From NCBI GenBank assembly GCA_002104985.1, contig MCGO01000046.1:124001-188000 (forward strand): 64,000 nt of DNA. Reading direction: 5' to 3'. Below the pieces are notes generated by a model. That model saw only the letters and a program-made list of their open reading frames with translations. It was not told the origin of the DNA and made no database searches. Both the position numbers and the translations under genes were made by a program. Below are positions 9,576 to 19,900 of the stretch, piece by piece (within the stretch, counting starts at the first letter, position 1; each line of letters starts with the position of its first letter). The stretch is from Rhizoclosmatium globosum. Lineage: Eukaryota > Chytridiomycota > Chytridiomycetes > Chytridiales > Chytriomycetaceae.

Positions 9576-10802
9576 TCAAAGCTCAATCAAATCACTTGCA
9601 AAATCACAAGTCAACCCAGGATTCAATCTCAAATCACATTCTCGAAGATTTTTGAGAAGCCGCAGTTCTTGGGGAACAGGGCCAGACAGTTGGTTGTTGA
9701 ATAACGATATTTGGCGGAGGGAGGTGAGGTTTCCAAGCTCTTTTGGAATCTCACCATTCATCTGATTATCAAGGAGAAGTAACACTTCAAGTTTAGATAA
9801 ATTGCCGAGCGTTGGCGGAAGGGGGCCTTCAAGTAAATTGTCCAGTAGATTAATATTTTCCAAAGAGCTCAGGTTTCCAATTTCGGACGGAATGCCACCC
9901 GTTAAGCGGTTATTACTCAAATTCAACAGCGTCAGATTCACCAGCAATCCAATTGCGGTCGGAATTTTCCCAAAGAGCCCAGTTTGTTGCAAATCTAACT
10001 CCACTAATGATGCGAGCCCAGATATATTGGATGGAAGCTCCTGATTTAATTGAAAATTGGTCAATTGCAACTCTTCCAATTGGTTCAAATCCCATAAGCT
10101 AAGCGGTATAGGGCCAACAAATTCTGGACAAGTGATGCGCAACACCTTGAGTCCAATCAAATTCCCGAACACGTAGGGAATTTGGAATGTTTCAGAAAAC
10201 GGTTCAACAGCTCCATTCTCATCAAAGCGACATTCAATTTCCAATATCTTCAATCCAGAGTGTACACAGCTAATTGCGACTTCTTGGACCTGTTTGGGAA
10301 AATCTCGAAGTACAGTGCTCATTTCTTGCGAACTCCATCCCGCATACGATATGGCCAAGCCTTGTCTGTGATCATGAAACTCATCGTCGGCAAAGCATTG
10401 CGAAACGACTATTGCTGCAAACTGCTTCGTCATCAAGCAAGCGTCAAAAAGTTTCGAGACACGGCGGTATTTGAAGACGTGCCATGGATTCACCCAGCTC
10501 AAGATGAGAGTAACGATTTCGAAGGGGAGTTGAGTGAAGCGTGTGTAATGCTTCCTAGAAGGGTTGTTGAGTTTGGCAACGTTATTCTGAGTTAATGTAA
10601 GAGTTTTTTGTACTGAAGTGAGGCTGCTTTGGATGCATTCGAGTTGGGTGTTGATACTAGTTTGTGATGCTTTGATTAAGGTGAGTTCAGAGTCGACGCG
10701 CGATTGTAGATTTAAAAGGAGAGTGTAAATAGATTCCAGAGTGATTGGTTGGGTCTGTTGCGGATGACTAGACGCTTGGACTGGGTTGTTTCGGCGTTTC
10801 AT
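9576..10802 (-). CDS. F-box protein with plant-type leucine-rich repeats
   Basis: A single exon of 408 residues is complete from ATG to stop. The order is a polar N-terminus (QPITLESIYTLLLNLQSR), a short coiled coil, an F-box (TQLPFEIVTLILSWVNP, VFKYRRVSKLFDACL), a divergent spacer and about eight LRRs (GNLSSLENINLLDNLLEGP, LFNNQLSGPVPQEL). It is a clear paralogue of the gene at 8279-9346, from which it is separated tail-to-tail by 229 bases, and of the fragment at 1143-1580. The predicted role is substrate recognition in an SCF-type E3 ligase; the target is unknown. Confidence 0.88.
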   Translation of the reverse strand: MKRRNNPVQASSHPQQTQPITLESIYTLLLNLQSRVDSELTLIKASQTSINTQLECIQSSLTSVQKTLTLTQNNVAKLNNPSRKHYTRFTQLPFEIVTLILSWVNPWHVFKYRRVSKLFDACLMTKQFAAIVVSQCFADDEFHDHRQGLAISYAGWSSQEMSTVLRDFPKQVQEVAISCVHSGLKILEIECRFDENGAVEPFSETFQIPYVFGNLIGLKVLRITCPEFVGPIPLSLWDLNQLEELQLTNFQLNQELPSNISGLASLVELDLQQTGLFGKIPTAIGLLVNLTLLNLSNNRLTGGIPSEIGNLSSLENINLLDNLLEGPLPPTLGNLSKLEVLLLLDNQMNGEIPKELGNLTSLRQISLFNNQLSGPVPQELRLLKNLRECDLRLNPGLTCDFASDLIEL

Positions 10803-11275
10803 TCTGGGGCTGAGATTGTTGGATAATTTCTAATAAATCCTCGGTATAAAGACTTTGATAGTGCATTTAGAAATCAATTAATATCGTGACTGGACTACAA
10901 ACTACTTCATTATGTTGCTTGAGTTTTTGACTGATCAAACTAGTTGGGTGGTACAGGAATTGTGTTTGTCAGTCTGTATTATCATTAGCGCCCAAAGAGG
11001 AATAAACCCAGCTTCTTCGTGCTGATCAAAATGCGCTTCATAAGTCAGGATCACGAGTGGAGCAGAAAGCTGAATGGCTAAAAGCAGAGTAGTGACGATG
11101 CAATTGTTGAATTGTTGGAGGTTCATAACAAAATTGGTATGAACACTACTCCCTGTAATCTGAAACATGGTGCACTCGAGTGCATAAACCTGAAACAATA
11201 CTACATAATTTCTTACCTTTGATTAATTTCAATTAAAAACGGTCAAGTACGTTACAGGAACGAAAAAAGTATCAG
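10803..11275. other. Intergenic, one weak membrane-type reading frame
   Basis: Between the F-box/LRR gene and tRNA-Leu the only frame of note is minus 10935-11198 (87 residues) with one hydrophobic stretch (NCIVTTLLLAIQLSAPLVIL). It shows no family resemblance or paired exon, so I do not call it a gene. Confidence 0.4.
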
Positions 11276-11357
11276 GGGCAGATGGCCGAGCGGTCTAAGG
11301 CGTCACGTTAAGGCCGTGATCTATTCGTAGGCGTGGGTTCGAATCCCACTCTGCTCA
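11276..11357 (+). tRNA. tRNA-Leu (anticodon AAG)
   Basis: The acceptor stem GGGCAGA pairs with TCTGCTC (one G-T pair). The anticodon stem TCACG/CGTGA closes a seven-base loop TTAAGGC with anticodon AAG, reading CUU/CUC Leu codons. A long variable arm (type II tRNA) and the T arm GTGGG-TTCGAAT-CCCAC follow. There is no intron, and the discriminator base is A at 11357. Confidence 0.95.
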
Positions 11358-11612
11358 CTTCTTTTCTGTTTGGCGGCGGCGAGTGAACAGGGCGGTGTGG
11401 ATCACGGTTTCAAGTTGGGGAAATGCTCTGCACACGTCAGCTTCTTTCCCCCATTGCCAGAATTATGTAGTTCATGTATATTGATGACAGTACATTTGCT
11501 CATTGTTTTGGGATTGATGGTGGTATGGTTGGTGTGGAGTCTTTGCAGTTGCAACGAAGGGCATATTTCCAACACTCACATTCAACACAATCACCTTAAA
11601 CATATCTACTAA
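11358..11612. other. Intergenic between tRNA-Leu and zinc-finger gene
   Basis: A plus-strand frame of 80 residues (11370-11612) reads across the tRNA 3' flank but has no recognisable content. Nothing else was seen. Confidence 0.4.
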
Positions 11613-12632
11613 TTATTGTTTACAGCTGATTAAATGTTCCTTCAATGCTGCTTCATCATTTTCGTCCACTTTCCATCCACACTCTTTACACACATAGATC
11701 CCATGATATGAGCGGCTATGCATCAACAAGTCATGCCTTCGCACGAATTTCATTGTGCATTTCTCACAGCTGAACTTGCGTACGTTTGAATGTGAGTTCA
11801 TGTGTGACGTCCAATGCCATTTTGACTTGAACTCTGTATTGTGAAGGGATCATTAATGGAGTTAAAATGATATGGCGAGTTTACTCTTATCGCAGTTGGG
11901 CCAAGTGCAGCTGTATCCTTTTCTCTCAGGTGTGGGGACGATTACTGTATTCCGTAATGAAGCGGGAGGAGATGATTTTACAGACGCAGATTTGGAACTT
12001 GACGTTGGATGTGAAACGGTGTGTTCCTCCATCACTGGTGAGGATGACTGAGATTTTGAGGCGTTGCAGGATGAGTTACATGAAGGAATTGTGGCTCTGG
12101 GGTTGTGAATGTGTCTAACAGCTGGTGACGACAAGACTGTATGATGAAGAGGTTGCGAGTTTTGCTTGTGGTTCAAGAAGGGTTGAGGCTGTTGCTGATC
12201 GGGCCTGGAGCGTGCCTGGGAGGATCCTAATCCAATTTGCATTTGAAGTTCAGGACATCCAACTTCAGCGATTCTATGGTCATAATGCGGTCGATACGAT
12301 TGACAGGAGGTCCAGCTTGGTACTCTAGGGTTAAAGGGTACGTTTACTTGATGTTGGTAAATTGGCTGAACATCAGACATGGTGTTGGCCAAATCAGCTC
12401 TGTCTGAATGGTAATCATGAGGACCATATTGGCCATTCATTTCTGCTATTGAGTATCGTGTATGGTTGTAACGGTTTGACGCTTCATGTAGTCGTTGCGA
12501 CCATACTGGAGTGGTGAAAACTAGCGGTTCAGGAGGTTGTTTCACATAGACACCATCGCTGCGAGAGAAGCCAACCCATGGTCGACATGGTGCAAGTATT
12601 ATGTATGTTGTTGGAGCATGGGCGGTGGGCAT
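11613..12632 (-). CDS. C2H2 zinc-finger transcription factor
   Basis: Two exons (11885-12632, 11613-11833; GT-AG) give 322 residues. The first 220 residues are low-complexity and rich in Ser, Pro, Gln and His. A serine-rich linker leads into C-terminal zinc fingers: finger 1 is CTWPNC followed by HWTSHMNSH, with the intron inside the finger, and finger 2 is CEKCTMKFVRRHDLLMHSRS. The end (CKECGWKVDENDEAALKEH) is a degenerate third finger. The paired C2H2 layout at the C-terminus resembles fungal stress and development regulators, but the targets are not inferable. It would act in the nucleus. Upstream ATGs are not excluded. Confidence 0.82.
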
Positions 12633-12914
12633 TATGCTTTCAATGCGTGTGTGAAAACAATTAGTGTCAAGCCAACTTCAAAATCGGCACATCCTGCTCG
12701 AAAAACCACTCACTTCCATAAATACTAATGAATTACCAATGGATGAATTCAGATCGTCTTCCTATAGAAAGAAGGATAGGACCGAGATAATAAAGTTTTG
12801 AGTGGGGTTCAAGGACCACCTCATTAAATCGATTAACTACAAATGAACATTTATAAAAGGCCACACGTCCCAAAAAGGAATTAAAAAACGAAAAAAGCCA
12901 GTTCATGTCAAACA

Positions 12915-15900
12915 TCAAATCTTGGTCCCATCCTCCGCAACCAACAACTCATCTTCAATCCTCTCCACACTGACTTCACAAGTTTCTGCCAACATATTCT
13001 TGAATCGCTTCGTTTTATCCACTCGCGACATCCAGACTTGCTCGATTTCTTCGAATAGTCGTTTCTGGATACGTTCGTTTGCGAAAATGCTGCGTTGGAG
13101 TTTATGTAGGGCTGAAGCGTTGGGTCGCGGGCTATTTGTTTGGAGAGGGGCTTTTGTGGTGCTTGGAGGTGTGGGGAGGAGGGGTTGCGTGAGTCGTTGT
13201 GGTGTTGTGAAGCAGCTGTCAGGGGCTGGCGGATCTTGCGATAAAATGGAGCCAGGTGCTGGTACAGGGGAGAGTAATATCTGAGGAGTGGGAGATGTTG
13301 TTTGTTGAGGGACAAGAGATGCTTGCTTCAGGGGTGGGGAGCTCTCATTGTCACTGTTTGGGGCTGATGACCCTCCGTTGGCTGCTGCAAGGGCTGCTGA
13401 AGGAAGTTGAATGGCGGGAAGTTTCTTTGGTGATGAAGTAGCTGAATTTGATTCATATACGGACAGGGTGACCGATGTCGCTGGAGAAGTTGAGAAACGT
13501 TCCAAAGAGATTGTAGGTTTTATGATTGGTCGGAATGCCGTTTGCTTGAATTTCTTCGCAAGGTCCAAAGAACGTTGATGAAGTCGCTCAAGACGTGTCT
13601 GTGAACGATGCAAGTTTGTGATTTCCGATTGACAGGCTTCAATTTGCTGTTCAAACTGGTCCAGTGGATATTCTTCCTCTGCAATGAAAAAGTCAGTCTC
13701 TGAAGATGATCTTCAAACCAAGAACACACCTGGTTGGTAACGTCCTCGATTTCGTCGTCCACCTGCAAGACTCCAAAACCGCAAAGCCTCTATCATAACT
13801 GAATCATCTTCATCACACAAGTCGCCCGGTTTCTCTCCTTCTTCATTCCACAACTCTGTACTTGCACCAAGTTTCACCAACAACCTCACAATACCGACGC
13901 ACCGTCCCCTCACGGCAACATGCAGCGCCGTATCCCCACGTTCATCCCGCGCATTAACAAACCCTGCAACAACACTCTTCACTTTACTCTTGTACACATC
14001 AGCACCAAGACTTGAAACTGTATCCTTCGGATTCAGCCACGACAAGAACCCGCCGTCATCAATCCACTCTACGATGCATTTCATGTAGTACGTTTGTGCA
14101 ATTTGGTCTCCTGCATTGTTTGACGCTGAAACCGCGATTTTATGTAACACGGTTTGTCCCGCCTGGTCTTTTTGGCGCGCGGATATGGGTGCGAGGAGTG
14201 TTAACAGTGTATCGTAATTTTGCGCGTCGTATGCGGAGCGGGAACATGATGCACGCATGAGTGGGGTTTCCAGGTTCAAGTTCATGGCGCATGGGTTTGC
14301 GTGGTAACTCAGCAGGGTTTCGACCAGTTGTGTGCGTGCAAATGTAGCGGCCCAGTGTAATGCTGTGTGTTGCCGCGCGTCGAGGATCATGTTTGGGTTT
14401 GGATAAGGTAGTGTGGAAGGGTCGGTGTCTTCAGGGAGGGGGATAGAGGCATCACGGAGCAAATGCAGGATTTCAGAGGTCGGTTTGTTTGCATGGATGG
14501 CGAGAATGACTTCGCGTTGGAGTTGGTCGCGTGTAAATGTGGAGGGAATGTATTCGCTTGGAGGTGGTGTTGCTTCTAGGTTTAGAACAGGTCTGTGAGC
14601 GGGCGTGCGTGCATCGTAGGATGGATCGTAAACAAGTTTTGCTGGCTTGCTAGATGCCCATTCATCTGTATCAAGGTGGTTTGTCAAGAATACGGCATTT
14701 CCGAGTTCCATATTCATTCGCATGCGGACACCAGGTGGAGATGTGGGAAACTCAATTTCCGTTTCAGATAATCGGCGTTTTTTAGGTGCTGGTTTTGGAG
14801 GTGCAAGTTTTGTTTGTATCGGAGTTGGAGGAGCCGTAGCCAGAACTGGTCGAGGAATTCGAGGAGGACGTCCGACAGGTCTGTTGACATTATGTTTAAT
14901 TTATAATTAGACATTAAGATCAGCATACCTTTTGACTGGAACTGGTGGAGGAGTGTATTCAATAGGTGCTGAGTATGGTGACGCATTTGAATAAGACTGA
15001 GAAAAAGGGGTTGGCGAATTAAGGATTGTATTTGCTTCAGTGGTTGAAGTTGCTGTCAAATTCGCGTTTCCGTCCGAATTCGACGTTGCAAGCGTGGATG
15101 AATGAGTCGTGGAGTTGTTGGTAGTCGATGATGAGGATCCAAAACGCTGCGGTCGTGGAAGCATGGGTGAAGATAGAGGAGATCCTGGTTGTGATGTATC
15201 CGATCTATCTGAAGACGCGCGTTGAGAGGCAGCGTCTGCTCGAAGAGACGCGGCTCGTTCACCAGTTGGAACTCGAGCAGAACTTGATGAAGAGGCCACA
15301 GGAGTGTGCGTAGCATTAAAATTCAATTTTGTAAGGGCCACATCGCCGTTGCTTTCCTCAAAATCAATCAACGGTTTCAAGATGTGTTCGACGCGATGTC
15401 GTCGGGCAAGAATGATTCCATTTTCTTTCGATATCCTGTTTTCATTTGTTAACGCGACTTTTGAATTCAGTGGAGTACTTCTTATGGTTTCAGCTGAGAT
15501 TAATGTGCTATGTTCGAACTCTCACTACACAATTCACTCTGTTCCATATGATATTCGCTACGCTCACCTCTTTTGGTTCCACCTGAAGGCGTCTAGTGCT
15601 CTCATTGTTGCATAATTTCTAATAAGCAATTCACTACACTCATACTTTCGCTTCACTCACTATTTTCCTCTAGCTTCGGCTGAGGCAACGAGCTCCGCTC
15701 ATGCTCTCACTACGCATTTCATTACAGTCATATATTTAATGTTCGCTCCACTCACTATTTTCTGCTAGTTTTGGCTGAGGACAACGAACTCCGCCCGAGC
15801 CCTCGCTACTCAATTCACTTTGTTCAATTTGATATTCGAAACTGCGCTCACTAATTTAATGCCTTCGCAGGAAGGCGTCGAGATCTGCTCGTGATCTCAC

Positions 15901-16503
15901 TCCACTCGTTTCCTCGCTGCGCCGTTTCCAGGCTAATTCACAACCCCCAAAACTAACCAAGTGCCTTGATATTTCCCGTAACCACCCTGAATCTTTTCAT
16001 GAACAAGCTGCAGAACTTCGAGTTCGAGAATCTTTGTACGTTTAGGTTTCGAGAAGCCGGCGGCCTTGAGGATCTGAGTGGCATTGAGACGCGAGTCGTC
16101 GATTCTGCGCATAATCTGAATGCCCTTGTACATCATTTCGTAGACAGGAATGCCGGAGTAGACGGCCTTTGAGGGTTCTTTTGGGTTAGTTATTAGATTT
16201 GAGTGGGAGACAAACGCACAGTGTAAACGCGCTCGTTCGGGCGGCCAGGCAGAGGCGTTTGAGTTGGCATTGGCGAGGCGGCGGGTGTTGGCGCATCGCT
16301 TTCCGAGTCGTCGAGGGCAGTTGTTGTTGTTGTTGTTGCTGTTGTTGTTGAGTTGGTGTTGTTTCCACTGCCACTTTGACTGTGACATCGCCCTCGCCCT
16401 CGCCTTCGCCGTTCGCCACCAAGGCTCCTGCGCCACCAAACGCGTGCTTTGATTCGTCCGTTGTTTCTGCTTTGGCGGCGGCGCCGTTCGTTGCACTCGA
16501 CAT
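12915..16503 (-). CDS. Mbp1/Res-type APSES-ankyrin G1/S transcription factor
   Basis: Five exons are inferred (16220-16503, 15958-16166, 14929-15435, 13730-14880, 12915-13678). Exon 2 encodes the APSES (KilA-N) DNA-binding domain: [52 protein letters not shown]. Exon 4 carries Swi6-type ankyrin repeats ([39 protein letters not shown]). Exon 5 has the C-terminal helical Swi6/Mbp1 region. The product would bind MCB-like elements and drive G1/S genes, in functional opposition to the nearby Cdh1. Oddities: the summed exons are one base short, because the ATG at 16503 and the peptide leading into the APSES domain ([15 protein letters not shown]) are in different frames across a CAA tract. A 522-base repeat-filled intron follows the APSES exon, and about nine residues usual after GTW are not visible. 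Confidence 0.88.
15436..15957 (-). repeat. Mbp1 intron filled with degenerate ~95-base repeats
   Basis: The intron has a GTTAGT donor and AACAG acceptor. On the plus strand a block (TTCACTCACTATTTTCCTCT, then GGCTGAGGCAACGAGCTCCG) at about 15652 recurs about 95 bases later as CCACTCACTATTTTCTGCT with GGCTGAGGACAACGAACTCC. Flanking blocks (TTGATATTCG/ATGATATTCG, GCGCTCAC/ACGCTCAC) recur about 280 bases apart, or three units. CTCGCT-like words match the long Cdh1 intron. Confidence 0.65.
16320..16351 (-). repeat. CAA/CAG trinucleotide tract (poly-Gln)
   Basis: About ten consecutive CAA/CAG triplets lie in exon 1 of the Mbp1-like gene. In the frame of the ATG they encode Gln; in the frame needed downstream they encode Thr. 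The apparent one-base frame change of this gene falls in or near this tract. Confidence 0.8.
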
Positions 16504-16928
16504 TCAGTTGGTTGAGTCGCGTGTGTGTTTCGGAGGCAGAGTTGGTTGGAAAATTTGCAAAACCTGTCTTCAAGAACAAATGGAAGGAACTGGTCACTTG
16601 GCCCAATCAGAGTGCGGATCTCTGCTTTTGTTTGGAATGTACTATCGAGACAATTGGTTGAGTGCATGCCACAAAGACGCTTGCCTGAATATTAATAATA
16701 ATGCTCTAAAAGTACACAATGTATTTATCGAAACATTGCAGTATTAATTCCTTCGACAGTATTATTTATGATAGATAGTGTGCCTCGTTGAAGGGGTCGC
16801 ACCGTCAATTACCTCGCGAGCAAAGATATCGATATTTCTTGTAGACTCATTTAGGCATCTTGCAGAAAGAGTGGATAGTTTTTCTCTCTACTCTTCGTTA
16901 CTCTTTCTCTTTGTTTTCTTTTCCAAAA
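16504..16928. promoter_or_regulatory. Divergent promoter region, Mbp1-like / ZFC3H1-like
   Basis: The 425-base gap lies between two divergent starts. Overlapping frames have no conserved content. A CT-rich stretch (TTTTCTCTCTACTCTTCGTT) lies just upstream of the plus-strand ATG. No defined binding site is claimed. Confidence 0.4.
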
Positions 16929-19900
16929 ATGCGAGCGTCCAGCGAAACGCCGTCAGTTGAAGAGGGCGAAATCCCGTCGGGGCCGTCAGAGACAGCGCCT
17001 GCTCCAGTTCTTCCGCCCGTTGCAGTTCCTTTCCTGTTTATGAGTGGGCCGTATGAGTCACTAGCGAAAGTTGTTTCGCTTCCTGCTTCAGTTCAACGAG
17101 AGAGTGAGTTGGTTGTTGCCGTTGATAACGAAGCAGTTTCTGACGTGAAACTCGGTTAGTGCTTCGGACTGGACCGCCTGGATTTGGTGCGCATGTCCTT
17201 GGACTGGTTCAGAGTCTGTTTGCCCAGGGCTACACTGTGGCCCAGTTGGTTTCGATGGGCGTGTCAAGAGACGTGTTGGACGATGCTATTTCGTTGAGTC
17301 AGGGGGCTGGTGTCGGAGGTTTGTGTTGTTTGCGTGTCTTTGGATTCGGTGTTGACAGTTCGTTCAAAGACAACCTCTTTCATATGCCCATTCCACCGCA
17401 TTCCTTGCCTATTCCTGCTCCGTTTATTTCTGCGCCTGTACAGTCTTTCCCCTTCCAGCACGTTCCTCTCCAACAAATCCCGATGCATCAGCTACCTATT
17501 CCCATCCAACCCCAACACCAAATCCACCCATTCCATTTCGTCCATCAACAACACAACCCTTTTCAGCAACAACAACAGCATCAAAATCAAAACCAACAGC
17601 AATCACCCAAAAAACATGCTCGGAAACGGCGACAAACCAAACAACAACAACAACAAGATGAAGATCAGGCGGAACGGCGCAGACTCCTAGCAGCGTACAA
17701 CTCTTATACAAATCCAAACCCTCCGATCGTTGCTCCTATGTATCCTGCCATTGGGTCATTTTCTTCCAGTACAACTTATCCTATTTTTCCTCGCCGTCCT
17801 TCCTATTCAAACTCTACGCCCCCGCCTCCTGCCATTCCACCTCCGAACGTTCCGAAGCCTCCAGTGGAGACAAGTGTTGACCCTGAAACTATTGACGAAG
17901 TGAAGAATGTAGAGACGGATGCGACAAAAAAAGACGACGTCGCAAAGAAAGAGGACGAAACCAAGCAAGACGGTTTGAGTCTGCTGGAGAAACTGAGGGC
18001 TTCATTGCGGGCCTCCAAATTAACTGTGAAAGAGTCTCAACCACCAACTTTGAGGCAAGAGAATACATATTCTGTGCCGTTGGGTAGAAATTCTAAACAA
18101 CGACGAAATAACAGGCGGGCTCAGATTCATAGAGAACGCCAGCTTGGTATTGAAAACCGGCGGGATGAATTTATGGAAGATGGTGAGATTGCAAGTAAGA
18201 CTGGTGGTCGAAGTGGGAGTGAGAAGAACAGAAGTGGGAGTGGGAGTGACATGGACATCAGTGATGATGAGAAGGCGTTGAAGGTTGGGGCTGAGGTGGA
18301 AAAGAAGAACGAGTCGGATAGTTCAATGGATACTGATTCCAGTTCTGAGGACGAAAGTGGTTCAGCAAGTGACAGTTCCGACTCTTCAGATGACTCGGAA
18401 GAAGATCCGGCGGCTAAAGCAAAGAATTGGAGGGAACGTATCTTTGCGACTCAGAAACCCCAATTGAATGGGTCCTCTGCCTCTGCAGTCGTGCTTGAAA
18501 CCCCAAGCATCGAATTGTCTCCTCAACCAACTCCTGCCGTTTCTGTGGCGCCATCTGCAGTGTCAGAAACATCTCCACCTCCTGTCTCTGCAACATCTGC
18601 TGCAGTCGTCATGGCTCCAGCTACAACAGTTGCACCGAAACCATCCGCAAGACCACGCCCATCTGCGTCTGACTTGAATCTTCGACCACTTCCTTTGCAG
18701 CAACATCGCCCTACAGGTCCATCCAAAAAGTTTATACCCCATAAATCATACCACAACTTTGTCATTGAAGTATCGGATTCATCATCAGACGATGAACCGG
18801 CTCCGCCTCCAGGTCCAACACGCCAGCAACTTCTGGAAGAAAAGATTCGTGAAATGAAGGAACGGATTGCAGAGAAGGAAAGAGAGAAGCGAGAAAAGAT
18901 GGGCAAGGAGAGTGTGAGTGAGACTGGGACTCCTGTCGTTGTGCATAGCAGTATACCTTCGTTCAACTTACCGGCAGTGGAGTCTAAGCCGGTATCCCCT
19001 CAGGTTCATATTGTTGGACCAACTACTGTATCAGAGCAGCTCACCCCGTCGTCAGCATCTTCCACTTCTCCTCCAAAAGCGTCAACATCAGCAACATCAT
19101 CAACCAGCACAACTCCACATCTCCATCCTCAAATCCTGCCAAAAACCTCTCAATCATCACAACCCCTCCTTTCCCCTCCAAAACTATCCCCGAAACCAAT
19201 ATCTCCACAAAGGCAACTTCAACAACCCTCCCTCTCCCTCCGCAAAACGACCCTAGAAACCCAAATCGCCGCGGATGAAGCCCTCCTCGCCTCCGCCATA
19301 GCCGACATCTCCACAAAAGAAACCCTCCTAACCACACTCCAAAAAGACGCTTCCACTCTCGACTCCCACATTTCCCAAACAACCACAACCATATCCACAC
19401 TCGAAACCGAACTCGCGCGCATCCAATCCGAACTCTCCACCCAAAAACAAACCCTCGACGAATCAAAAAAGAAGGTGGAAGATATCCGTGCAGAGGAAGG
19501 ACGCATCCGAAGGCTTGTCTTGGGGAAGGGACGGAGTGTTGAAATGTTGCGAGGGATGGTGAATGAGCGGCGCAAAGAGCTTTTACAGGTTTTGAAGGCG
19601 TTGCAGCAGGAGGTGAGGAAGACTAGTGGCGAGAAGAGGGGTGTTGAGGCGCGGGGTGGTGGAGGTGATGAGAGTGGAGGGAAGAAGAGTAAACTTGGGG
19701 AGAATGAGAAGGAGAAGGAGAAGGAGGAGCAGGTGGATGGGGATGGGTTTATTCGGTTTACGGATGGTGGGATGGATGATTTGTTTGGGTCAAATGGGGT
19801 TAGTACAGGTGGAGCGCAAGAGAAGGATGGTGTTGGAGCTAGAAGTGTAGAGGAAGTTGAACGGGAGAGAAAGTATCGAGAAATTGAATGGAATGGAGAT

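Noticed and set aside
10935..11198. Small membrane protein ORF
   Set aside because: One hydrophobic stretch only, no homology signal, no supporting splice sites.
15436..15957. CRISPR array or inverted-repeat transposon in the long intron
   Set aside because: Repeats are degenerate, about 95 bases, without uniform spacers, terminal inverted repeats or a coding frame.
17155..17300. GTTAGT at 17154 as the exon 1 donor, and GTTTGT...GACAG as an intron in exon 2
   Set aside because: The first gives the wrong phase with every acceptor nearby; the second is 41 bases and breaks the frame of the following conserved-looking Pro/Gln region.
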